From: Desulfolutivibrio sulfoxidireducens
GTDB lineage: Bacteria > Desulfobacterota > Desulfovibrionia > Desulfovibrionales > Desulfovibrionaceae
Length of the DNA: 64,000 nt
Direction: 5' to 3'
Assembly: GCF_013376475.1 (NCBI RefSeq)
Contig: NZ_CP045508.1
Location: 1,485,501-1,549,500 of the forward strand
The position numbers were made by a program, and so were the translations under genes. The notes under the pieces are model-generated. The model ran no database searches and was not told the origin of the DNA. It saw only the letters and a program-made list of their open reading frames with translations. Each line of letters starts with the position of its first letter. Position 1 is the first letter of the stretch. Positions 57,122 to 64,000 of the stretch are shown here, piece after piece.

Positions 57122-57853
57122 TCAGAACTCCAGGTACAAAAGCCCGATCGCCAGCCCAACCGTCAGGAAGCAGGGCGGCGCGCCGCGCCAGGGGTGGGCG
57201 AAGACCGGGCGCCAGGCCTCGGGTCTGTCCAGATTGCGCGCGGCCACGGCCATGGTCCGGTCGTAGGCCGTAAGGCTCATGGTTCGCAAAAGGGCTGTGG
57301 CGAAGAGAGCGGGTTTTCGGGCGAAGGGCAGGTCCGGGCAGCGCAGGCGCATGGCCCGGCGGATGGCCGCGCCGGCGGTCCAGGCCAGGGGCAGATTGTG
57401 CACCAGAAGGGCCAGGGCCAGGGCGGCCTTCCAGGCTCGATGCCCGAGGGCGGGAGTCAGGGCCCAGGACAGGGCCGCGCCCATCTGGCGCGGGGAGGTG
57501 GTGGCGGCCAGGACGAGTCCAAGAAAGATCAGGGTCAGAAGCTTGGCCCCGAAGACCGCGCTTTCGAACACGGCCGTGGTCACGGCCATACCGCTCCAGA
57601 TATCGAACAGGCATTTGGCCGTGGCCCACAGGGCCACGAAGACGGCGTTGCCGCGCACGGCACCCGAGCCGTAACCCGAGCGGGGGACCGCGATGATCGT
57701 CCCGGCCGCGAAAAACAACGTCAGCGCGGCTGTCCCGGCCGGCCCCAGCCGCCAGACGACCGGTCCCAGGCACAGGGCCGTGGCCAGCTTGACCCGGGGG
57801 TCCATGCCATCCAGGTACTGTCGCGGCGACACCCGGGCGGCGTTCTGATTCAT
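57122..57853 (-). CDS. ECF transporter T component (CbiQ/EcfT-like)
   Basis: 243 residues, polytopic. MDPRVKLATAL at the start, about five membrane spans, and a coupling-helix segment AVAARNLD near residue 205 fit EcfT/CbiQ proteins, which link the ATPases of energy-coupling-factor importers to a substrate-binding S component. Neither ATPase nor S component genes are adjacent, so it is an orphan in this window. Confidence 0.78.
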   Translation of the reverse strand: MNQNAARVSPRQYLDGMDPRVKLATALCLGPVVWRLGPAGTAALTLFFAAGTIIAVPRSGYGSGAVRGNAVFVALWATAKCLFDIWSGMAVTTAVFESAVFGAKLLTLIFLGLVLAATTSPRQMGAALSWALTPALGHRAWKAALALALLVHNLPLAWTAGAAIRRAMRLRCPDLPFARKPALFATALLRTMSLTAYDRTMAVAARNLDRPEAWRPVFAHPWRGAPPCFLTVGLAIGLLYLEF

Positions 57854-57904
57854 CCTTCCCTCATCCTTTCCAACGCTCTTTCATTCCCCACCCCTGTCTC
57901 AAAA

Positions 57905-57968
57905 AAACTATTGAAGTTTTCGAAGGGGGGTCAAGGGGGGAAACCTTTTTTAAAAGGTTTCCCCCCTT
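57905..57968. repeat. Hairpin element of the AAACTATTGAAGTTT family
   Basis: AAACTATTGAAGTTTTC (57905-57921) is followed by a G-rich run and a stem GGGGGGAAACCTTTTTT/AAAAGGTTTCCCCCC. The same order of parts is present at 45280-45359. Confidence 0.8.
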
Positions 57969-57971
57969 GTC

Positions 57972-59144
57972 TCATCCCCCAAAAAACGCCTCCAAGCGGT
58001 CAAACGCCTCACCCAACTCCGTCTCGGCCGCGCCGAAGGACAGGCGCAGGGACTGTTCCCCGCCCGGGCCGAAGGCGTCGCCGGGGATGGTGATGACCCC
58101 GGCCTCGCGGATGAGCCGCACGGCCATGTCCATGGGCGGGATATCCTCATGGTAGCGGGCCATGACGTAGAAGGCCCCGGCCGGGCGGATGTAGTCGAGA
58201 TGCCCGGCCAGGGCGTCCAGGCGGCGGCAGGTCAGGTCCCGGCGGCGGGCCAGGGTTCGGGCGAACCCCGCAAAGACGTCCTGGGGGCCGGTCAGGGCGG
58301 CCAGGGCCGCGATCTGGCCGGGCATGGGCGCGCAGATGGTGGCGCAGTCGTGGACCTTGAGCATCTGGTCCATGATCGGGCGGGGGGCGAAGGCGTGGCC
58401 CACGCGCCAGCCGGTCAGGGCGAAGCGTTTGGAGAAGCTGCCTACGGCCACCAGGCGTTCGCGCAGTTCGGGGAGGGAGGCCAGACTGAAGGCTGGGGCG
58501 TCGTAGGACAGGGAGTCGTAGGTGTCGTCGCAGATGACGGTCAGGTCGTGGCGGATGGCGATGTCGGCCACGGCGCGCAGGTCGGGTTCGGCGAAGACCG
58601 CGCCGGTGGGGTTGTGGGGCGAGGAGACGATGATGGCCCTGGTTTTTTCGGTCACGGCCCGGGCCACGGCCTCGGGGTCCAGGCTGAAATCGGGGCGCAG
58701 GCGGGCGAAGACGGGCGTGCCCTCGGCCAGAAGGATCTGCTCCACGTGGGAGGGATAGGAGGGGGCGGGCACGATGACCTCGTCGCCGCGATCGACAAGG
58801 ACCAGCATGGCCGCGAGCAGGGCCTCCATGGCCCCCACGGCGATGAGGATTTCCCCCCCGGGGTCGGCGTGGAGGCCTTTTTCGTGGGCGAGAAGTCCGG
58901 CCACGGCCCGGCGCAGGTCGGGCAGGCCGGGTTGCAGGGAATATTTTCCGGCGGCCGGGTCGTGGCGCAGGGCGTGGCACACGGCGTCGACCACGAAATC
59001 GGGGGTGGCGAAGGAGGGCACGCCCTGGCCCAGGGACACGCAGCCGCCGACCTCGGCGGCGAGCATGGGCATAAGCTTGGTGGCCGAGATCTTGATGCGG
59101 CCGGCGCGCCGGCTGAAGCGGGGGGAGGCGGGCGTGTGAGGCAT
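57972..59144 (-). CDS. PLP-dependent aminotransferase, class I/II
   Basis: 390 residues. SLGQGVPSFATPDFVVDAV, YSLQPGLPDLRRAVA, SSPHNPTGAVF, CDDTYDSLSYD and SFSKRFALTGWRVGHAF (PLP lysine) define an aspartate/aromatic aminotransferase-type enzyme of fold type I. The substrate cannot be fixed; aspartate, aromatic or methionine transaminases share this pattern. AAAGGA lies six bases before ATG 59144. It diverges from the EamA gene. Confidence 0.9.
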   Translation of the reverse strand: MPHTPASPRFSRRAGRIKISATKLMPMLAAEVGGCVSLGQGVPSFATPDFVVDAVCHALRHDPAAGKYSLQPGLPDLRRAVAGLLAHEKGLHADPGGEILIAVGAMEALLAAMLVLVDRGDEVIVPAPSYPSHVEQILLAEGTPVFARLRPDFSLDPEAVARAVTEKTRAIIVSSPHNPTGAVFAEPDLRAVADIAIRHDLTVICDDTYDSLSYDAPAFSLASLPELRERLVAVGSFSKRFALTGWRVGHAFAPRPIMDQMLKVHDCATICAPMPGQIAALAALTGPQDVFAGFARTLARRRDLTCRRLDALAGHLDYIRPAGAFYVMARYHEDIPPMDMAVRLIREAGVITIPGDAFGPGGEQSLRLSFGAAETELGEAFDRLEAFFGG

Positions 59145-59264
59145 GGCGTATCCTTTGGGAATTCGGCGCTTGCGCGCGGGTGTGGTGTTGGGTATGCCCG
59201 TGACCCCGGGGCCGTCAAGACGCCGATCCGGACGGAGCGGGCCCGGAGCGGGCAAGGAGCGGCC

Positions 59265-60200
59265 ATGGTTCGCGGCGCGGCGCTGGTTGTGGGCTCGGCC
59301 ATCTGTTACGGCATGGGGCCGATCATTTTCAAGTCCGGTCTGGCCGCCGGTCTGGCGCCGTTTGACCTGCTCATGTGCCGGTTCTGCCTGGCCGCGATCC
59401 TTCTGACGGCTTTTTTGCTGATCCGGGGGCGGGGCCGGATCGCCATTCCCCGGCGGACCATGCTGCGGGCCGTGGTCGCGGCCCCGGTCTTCAACTGCTC
59501 CCAGACCTTTTTGTTCGTCACGGCCCTTAAATACATCCCGGCCTCCACCAACTCGCTGATCCTGTACGTCTATCCCCTGGCGGTGGCGGTGTTGTCCCGG
59601 CTGTTCTTCGGGTTTCAGGCCGGGCGGGAGTTCGTGATCTCCCTGCTTCTTGTTCTGGCCGGGAGCGTGTTCGTGTCCTTCGACGCCTTTTTCCAGGCGG
59701 CCCCGCTTCCGGGCATTGCGGCCTCGGTGGGGGCCATGCTGGTCTTTTCGGCGAACCTGATCGTGTTGCAGCGGTTTTTGCGCACCGAGGACCCCATGGC
59801 CTTCACCCTGTGCGTGTTCGTGGTGGCCGGGGCGATTTTCGCGGCCGTGCGGGGGCCGGCGGCGGTTTTGTCGTACACGCCGGAGCAGGTCGTGTGGGCG
59901 GCGCTGGCCGGAATCGTGCCCACGGCGTTGGCCGTGCCGCTCCTGTATGCCGGCGTGGCGCGCATCGGCAGCGCCTACGCCTCGATTTTTTCATCGCTTG
60001 AACTTGTGGTCACGGTCGCGCTGTCCGGGCTGGTCCTTGGCGAGGCCGTGTCCTGGCGGCAGGCGGCCGGGATGGGGTGCATCATCGGGGGGCTTGTGCT
60101 GCCCAATCTGGCGCTTTTGCGGACGTATCGGGCGGTGCATGGTCCGCGAGGCTCCAAAAAGGCGGCATCCGACGATATGGGGCCAGACCGGGAGAGATGA
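59265..60200 (+). CDS. EamA-family (DMT) transporter
   Basis: 311 residues with about ten membrane spans and two EamA repeats. SAICYGMGPIIFKSGLAAGL begins repeat one and LVFSANLIVLQRFL repeat two, and the second ends with SLELVVTVALSGLVLGEAVSW. These proteins export amino acids or other small metabolites. CAAGGAG lies upstream. It diverges from the aminotransferase gene. Confidence 0.88.
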   Translation: MVRGAALVVGSAICYGMGPIIFKSGLAAGLAPFDLLMCRFCLAAILLTAFLLIRGRGRIAIPRRTMLRAVVAAPVFNCSQTFLFVTALKYIPASTNSLILYVYPLAVAVLSRLFFGFQAGREFVISLLLVLAGSVFVSFDAFFQAAPLPGIAASVGAMLVFSANLIVLQRFLRTEDPMAFTLCVFVVAGAIFAAVRGPAAVLSYTPEQVVWAALAGIVPTALAVPLLYAGVARIGSAYASIFSSLELVVTVALSGLVLGEAVSWRQAAGMGCIIGGLVLPNLALLRTYRAVHGPRGSKKAASDDMGPDRER

Positions 60201-60304
60201 TGTGAAAAACGGGTTCGGGGCTCGCTTTGCGGTCCGCGTCCGGAGTCGTTCGCGAAAAGCCTCTTGACGTTCGCGCCTCTCCGGGCAATGTACATCCTTC
60301 CCGC

Positions 60305-60381
60305 GCGCCCGTAGCTCAGCCGGATAGAGCATCGGACTTCGAATCCGAGGGCCGGGGGTTCGAATCCCTCCGGGCGCGCCA
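60305..60381 (+). tRNA. tRNA-Arg (anticodon TCG)
   Basis: Acceptor GCGCCCG/CGGGCGC, discriminator G, CCA encoded, anticodon stem TCGGA/TCCGA with loop CTTCGAA (anticodon TCG), and T arm GGTTCGAATCC. No integration is visible at its 3' end. Confidence 0.96.
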
Positions 60382-60384
60382 AAA

Positions 60385-60432
60385 AAAGATCAAAGGGGTA
60401 CAGCGAAATCGGCGGGAACCCTTTTGGTCTTT
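60385..60432 (+). terminator. Possible terminator of tRNA-Arg(TCG)
   Basis: AAAGATCAAAGGGGT pairs with ACCCTTTTGGTCTTT (wobbles and one mismatch) around an 18-base loop, followed by CCC instead of a T run. It may also be a bidirectional hairpin. Confidence 0.4.
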
Positions 60433-60642
60433 CCCACGCGTATCCTCATGACGTCCGATCCCTTTTGCACGACAATCCGCTGAAAGCCGCATGCCGATGC
60501 CCCGTGTCGAATTCGCCTTCGGGCGAAGAGACGTTCATTTTCTTCGGAAATACCTTGAAGAACGCAAGAGCTGTGCGCTACAGGTTCTCTCGATGGCCAA
60601 CCGATGGGGCCATGGACGGACCGAAAAGACAAGGAGCGTACC

Positions 60643-61158
60643 ATGCAGATGACGGATCTTCTTTCCAAGGATCAATGGATGGAATTCGAACAGGCCTTGC
60701 ACCAGCAGTGGAAGGTCAATGCCTGCGCCTATGACGCAAAGGGGTCTCTCTTTACTGGCTTCAAGAATTTCATCAATCCACTCTGTGCCAAGATCAAATC
60801 CTGTCCGGAGGGCATTCAGGCCATCTGCTCGGTGGCGCACAGGCATATGGCCCATCAGGCCCAAACCACGCGCAAGACAATCATCGAGCCGTGTGACGCC
60901 GGACTCCTCAAGATCTGTACCCCGGTTTTTGTGGGCGACGTCTTTGTGGGCATTGTGGGCGGTTGCGGACGGCTTCCGGCCGGGGGGGAAGTGGAGACGT
61001 TCGTCATAGAAAAAGCCCTCGGCCTGCCCCATGAAACAGTGAAGGAGCTGGCCGATCAAGTGCCCACCATCACCCGGGAGGAGGCCGAGGACATGGCCCG
61101 ATTTTTGGAAGAGTATGTGAAGAACGTCGTCGCCGCGGCATCCGCGTCACCAGCATAA
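60643..61158 (+). CDS. PocR sensory-domain protein
   Basis: 171 residues that read as a single PocR domain: MTDLLSKDQWMEFEQALHQQ, YDAKGSLFTGFKNFINPLCAKIKSC, CSVAHRHMAHQA, EPCDAGLLKICTPVFVGDVFVG. No DNA-binding or histidine kinase domain is attached, so it may be a ligand-sensing protein that works with a partner. AAGGAG lies six bases upstream of ATG 60643. Confidence 0.82.
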   Translation: MQMTDLLSKDQWMEFEQALHQQWKVNACAYDAKGSLFTGFKNFINPLCAKIKSCPEGIQAICSVAHRHMAHQAQTTRKTIIEPCDAGLLKICTPVFVGDVFVGIVGGCGRLPAGGEVETFVIEKALGLPHETVKELADQVPTITREEAEDMARFLEEYVKNVVAAASASPA

Positions 61159-61398
61159 AACGGCATTGGCCCTCCGGGTGGGGGAGAAACCGCCGCGAAT
61201 CTCCCCCTTTGCCGCCGCCGACGCGCCACGCATGCCGCCCCGCACCACGGCCGCGCGCTGTCCTCGTGGTCTGGTGTGCCGGCCCAGTACTCATCCCGAT
61301 GTGACGCCGATACCGTATCCTTCCGGAAAAGGGAAAAAAGTGCCCTGGCGCGGGTCCGCGCCCCGCTGTTCGGCCTGGAATGTAAGGCCGTTTTTTTT

Positions 61399-61413
61399 TG
61401 GAACGTCTCTTGA
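61399..61413 (+). promoter_or_regulatory. Possible sigma-54 promoter of the flagellar unit
   Basis: TGGAACGTCTCTTGA has GG and GA at the -24/-12 spacing (GG-N10-GA against consensus GG-N10-GC). It is 25 bases before the fliK start; sigma-54 often drives hook genes. Confidence 0.35.
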
Positions 61414-61438
61414 AGTTGCACAGGCCAGGAGACCGACC

Positions 61439-63361
61439 ATGCAGATTTTGCCTTCCATGGACACCACGCGAGCCTTCGCCGGGCTTAGGGCCTTAAGCGA
61501 GCTTGACGCGCAGGCCTACCAGCAGCGGGACGAGGCTTTTCGCTCCTCCCTTGAGGCCAGCCTCGCGGACGAGGGTTCCCTGGCCGCCACCTCCTCCACC
61601 CTTGACGCCGCATCGGGGAGCCTGCTCGACCAGGCCGCGTCGGAGGGCCTGTCCGGAGGCATGGGGAGCGTCATCACCGATCCCAACACCATGCTCGTGA
61701 CCCGGGAAGATATTGCCCAGCTCAAGTCGAGCCTGAAGAAATACGGCCTGACCGATCAGGACCTCGAGGAGATCGAGGCGCGCATCGACAGCGCCGACGG
61801 CCTGAGCTGGTCCGGTTTCATGAGTTTTGTCCAGACGAGGATCGTCGGGGAGCAGACCTCCGTCGAACTGTCCGTCGATGACAAGCGGCAGGTGCGGAGC
61901 CTGCTTGGCAAGCTCGGCTTCACCCCAGCCGAATCCGCAGCCATGATCGACGATCTGCAGCAGGGGCTGTCGACCAAGGTCTGGGGTCAGATTTCAGAAA
62001 AGATCCAAACCCTTTCAGACGACACCTCGCTCAGCGTAAGCGCCTCCGAGGCCGGCGCCCTGGCCAAGGCCCTGGGACTGTCCTCGGATGCGCAGACCCG
62101 GCTGACGAATTTCTTCGCCACCCTAGGCGACAGCGAACTCGGGGCCACGGCCGTCCGTTCCGCCCTTTCCGCCATCACCGCCGAGGTGGTGAAGCAGCAG
62201 ACCGCCGAATCCAAGGCCTTGGACGAGGTGAAGGAACTGGCCTCGGAAGTGTTCATGGCCGCCCAGAAGCGGCTGTTCGGGCAGGTCCTTTCCGACGCCC
62301 GCGAGGATCAGGTGTCCCGCAAGGCCATGTTGGCCAAGGAAATGGCCGCGAATATCAGCGAGGGACAAAACTCCGGGACCACCGGCACTGGAAATCAAAG
62401 CGTGGCCGATCTCGCCTTCTCCACCGCTGACGCCGCCAATGCGGACACGTCAGGCCAAGGGACCACGACGACCGCCTCCGGCCAGGATGGAAAGTCGGGC
62501 GCCAGCGGTCAGGGCCAGGTCCAGGATGGCCTTCAGGGCAACGCCCAGGGAAACGCTCAGGGACGGCAGGAGTCCGCCGCAAAGGAAAACGGGACCGGGG
62601 AGAGGGAAAAAAGCGGCCAGGAGAAGGCTCTTTTGGACAAGGCGGACGTGTCGGCCCAGTCCGAGGGGGAAAGCTCCGAGGCGGATGATTGGGATGCATT
62701 TTGGGGCAAGATCGGATTGGACGGGATGGCCGAAAGCGATGTCCTTTCCGGCGAAACGATCGCTTCCACGACCTCCTCCTTGTGGGCCAGCGACCTCCTC
62801 AGCGAGGAAGCGGCCACCACGGCGACGTTTCCCCTGGGAGGGTCCCTGGGCACGGTTCGGGTCCCCCAACCGGAAACCGCCCAAAACGCCGACCGGTACG
62901 TCTCCTCCGATGTCCTGCGCCAGGTCGAAAACGGGATGCTCAAGAATCTGGGCCAGGGGGGGCATCGCATCACCCTGAATCTGACCCCCGAGGACCTGGG
63001 CGCGGTCAACGTGATGCTCACGGTGAGGGACAAGGATGTCCAGGCCGTGATCAGGACGGATACCCCCGAGGCGGCCAAGATCATCGGCGAGCAGCTCGCC
63101 AAGGTCCGCGAGAGCCTTGAACAGCAGGGTCTCAAGGTGACCAAGCTGGAGGTGCAGACCGGGCTTGCCGGACAGGATCAGTCGTCCTGGCAGGGCGCCG
63201 ACAGTCACAACGAGGCGTGGCGGCAGCGGGAAGAGCTGTCCCAAGCCTGGACGGCCCTGCGGCTTTTCGGGGCCGATGCCGCCTTTCCCGTGGAAACGGA
63301 TGTGGCGGCGACCAATGCCGCCTGGTCCATGCGTAGCGAAGGCGTCGATCTTTTCGCCTAA
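61439..63361 (+). CDS. fliK: Flagellar hook-length control protein FliK
   Basis: 640 residues. The C-terminal Flg_hook domain (about 500-570) has [21 protein letters not shown] and [11 protein letters not shown]. The N-terminal part is helical, and the middle (about 300-405) is a low-complexity Gly/Gln/Ser/Thr linker, as expected for the molecular ruler that sets hook length. CCAGGAG lies seven bases before the ATG. flgD follows after 17 bases. Confidence 0.9.
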   Translation: MQILPSMDTTRAFAGLRALSELDAQAYQQRDEAFRSSLEASLADEGSLAATSSTLDAASGSLLDQAASEGLSGGMGSVITDPNTMLVTREDIAQLKSSLKKYGLTDQDLEEIEARIDSADGLSWSGFMSFVQTRIVGEQTSVELSVDDKRQVRSLLGKLGFTPAESAAMIDDLQQGLSTKVWGQISEKIQTLSDDTSLSVSASEAGALAKALGLSSDAQTRLTNFFATLGDSELGATAVRSALSAITAEVVKQQTAESKALDEVKELASEVFMAAQKRLFGQVLSDAREDQVSRKAMLAKEMAANISEGQNSGTTGTGNQSVADLAFSTADAANADTSGQGTTTTASGQDGKSGASGQGQVQDGLQGNAQGNAQGRQESAAKENGTGEREKSGQEKALLDKADVSAQSEGESSEADDWDAFWGKIGLDGMAESDVLSGETIASTTSSLWASDLLSEEAATTATFPLGGSLGTVRVPQPETAQNADRYVSSDVLRQVENGMLKNLGQGGHRITLNLTPEDLGAVNVMLTVRDKDVQAVIRTDTPEAAKIIGEQLAKVRESLEQQGLKVTKLEVQTGLAGQDQSSWQGADSHNEAWRQREELSQAWTALRLFGADAAFPVETDVAATNAAWSMRSEGVDLFA

Positions 63362-63378
63362 CATTTTGGAGGTGCGTC

Positions 63379-64000
63379 ATGTCCACGGTATCTAGCGTTC
63401 TGAGTTCGTACGGCACGGATACGAGTACGACGACGACCGATTCCTCGACGGAACTGGGCAAGGAGGCCTTCTTGCAGCTCCTTTTGACCCAGCTCACCTA
63501 CCAGGACCCCCTGGACCCCATGGACGACCAGGACTTCGTGGCCGAGTTGGCCCAGTTCTCAAGCCTCGAGCAACTGACCAACATCAATACCGGCATCGAG
63601 GAATTAAACGACACCGTGACCCAGGAACAGCTTTTCGACGCCGTCCAGTTCATCGGCAAGGAGATCAAGGCCTCGGGCGAAACCATCCAACTTGAGGACG
63701 GCGAGGCCAGCACCATCTACTACACCGTGGCCACCGACGCCGAAGAGGTGGTGGCCAACGTCCTGGACGAGGACGGCAACGTGGTGCGCACTGTGGACAT
63801 CGGGGCCGAAACCGCCGGGGACTACGAATTCGTGTGGGACGGCATGGACAGCGACGGCAACGTCATGGACGACGGGGTCTACACGGTGACCATCCTGACC
63901 CAGGACGCCGACGGCAACGCCAGCACGGCCAGCACCCAGATCCAGGGAACGGTCACGGGCGTCGAGAGTTCCGACGGGACCTATTATCTGCGGGTCGGAG
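63379..64000 (+). CDS. flgD: Flagellar hook assembly protein FlgD, partial
   Basis: About 207 residues before the window end, with no stop. [41 protein letters not shown] is the FlgD N-terminal hallmark; a FlgD Ig/tudor-like part with [19 protein letters not shown] follows. FlgD caps the growing hook. GGAGG lies six bases upstream. Confidence 0.94.
   Translation, partial: MSTVSSVLSSYGTDTSTTTTDSSTELGKEAFLQLLLTQLTYQDPLDPMDDQDFVAELAQFSSLEQLTNINTGIEELNDTVTQEQLFDAVQFIGKEIKASGETIQLEDGEASTIYYTVATDAEEVVANVLDEDGNVVRTVDIGAETAGDYEFVWDGMDSDGNVMDDGVYTVTILTQDADGNASTASTQIQGTVTGVESSDGTYYLRVG

Overview
The window is GC-rich bacterial chromosome. The gene content points to a sulfate-reducing Desulfovibrio-type deltaproteobacterium (Desulfovibrionaceae). 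Supporting signs are an aldehyde:ferredoxin oxidoreductase next to a multi-cluster ferredoxin, a PocR-type sensor, a NifU/NifS-cysteine synthesis cluster, flagellar FliK/FlgD, an archaeal-like short Psd, two large unassigned membrane proteins, and many long hairpins between genes. The species cannot be named from this sequence alone.

Layout. 1-4.4 kb: trmL (partial) and a hotdog thioesterase on the minus strand, a small exported protein, tRNA-Val(CAC), rmlB-rmlD (dTDP-rhamnose) and cbiB (cobalamin). 4.4-10 kb: a cold-shock protein, proC-ndk, an ABC importer pair with no binding protein, and a patatin. 10-14.2 kb: a tightly overlapping nifU-nifS-cysK-cysE operon that couples cysteine synthesis to Fe-S assembly. 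14.3-25 kb: envelope genes (FecR-domain protein, TatD, MBOAT plus AlgJ/AlgX-like O-acetylation pair, FlxA-like protein, GmhB, a 1469-residue membrane protein). 25.2-29.5 kb: CIRCE-hrcA-grpE-dnaK, then a DUF1640-like gene bracketed by two near-identical terminators. 29.5-42.3 kb: a TIG-domain membrane protein with an internal duplication, an LpoA-like lipoprotein, gatC-gatA, a DUF433/DUF5615 toxin-antitoxin pair, mnmA, an Rrf2 regulator, a DUF523/DUF1722 protein, and HAD-psd-pssA. 42.4-47 kb: leuA-leuC-leuD-leuB with a block of hairpins between leuC and leuD. 47.1-47.4 kb: two overlapping tiny membrane-protein genes.

47.7-51.9 kb is the main accessory region. A visibly AT-richer island of about 4.1 kb sits at the 3' end of tRNA-Arg(ACG). 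It is bounded by a 45-bp repeat of the tRNA 3' half and carries only two large genes. They match HamA (DUF1837 nuclease) and HamB (helicase) of the known Hachiman anti-phage system. The element brings its own tRNA terminator, leaves the original terminator beside the displaced tRNA fragment, and has no recognisable integrase. The system is described in other bacteria; the minimal integrase-free, tRNA-borne arrangement is the noteworthy part.

52-64 kb: ferredoxin plus AOR, pgi followed by a tandem array of hairpin repeats, a small unknown gene behind a promoter with a Fur-like box, an orphan ECF T component, an aminotransferase, an EamA exporter, tRNA-Arg(TCG), a PocR protein, and the start of a flagellar hook operon (fliK, flgD cut by the window end).

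Start sites were chosen by ribosome-binding sites, overlaps and family alignments from memory; no database search was possible.
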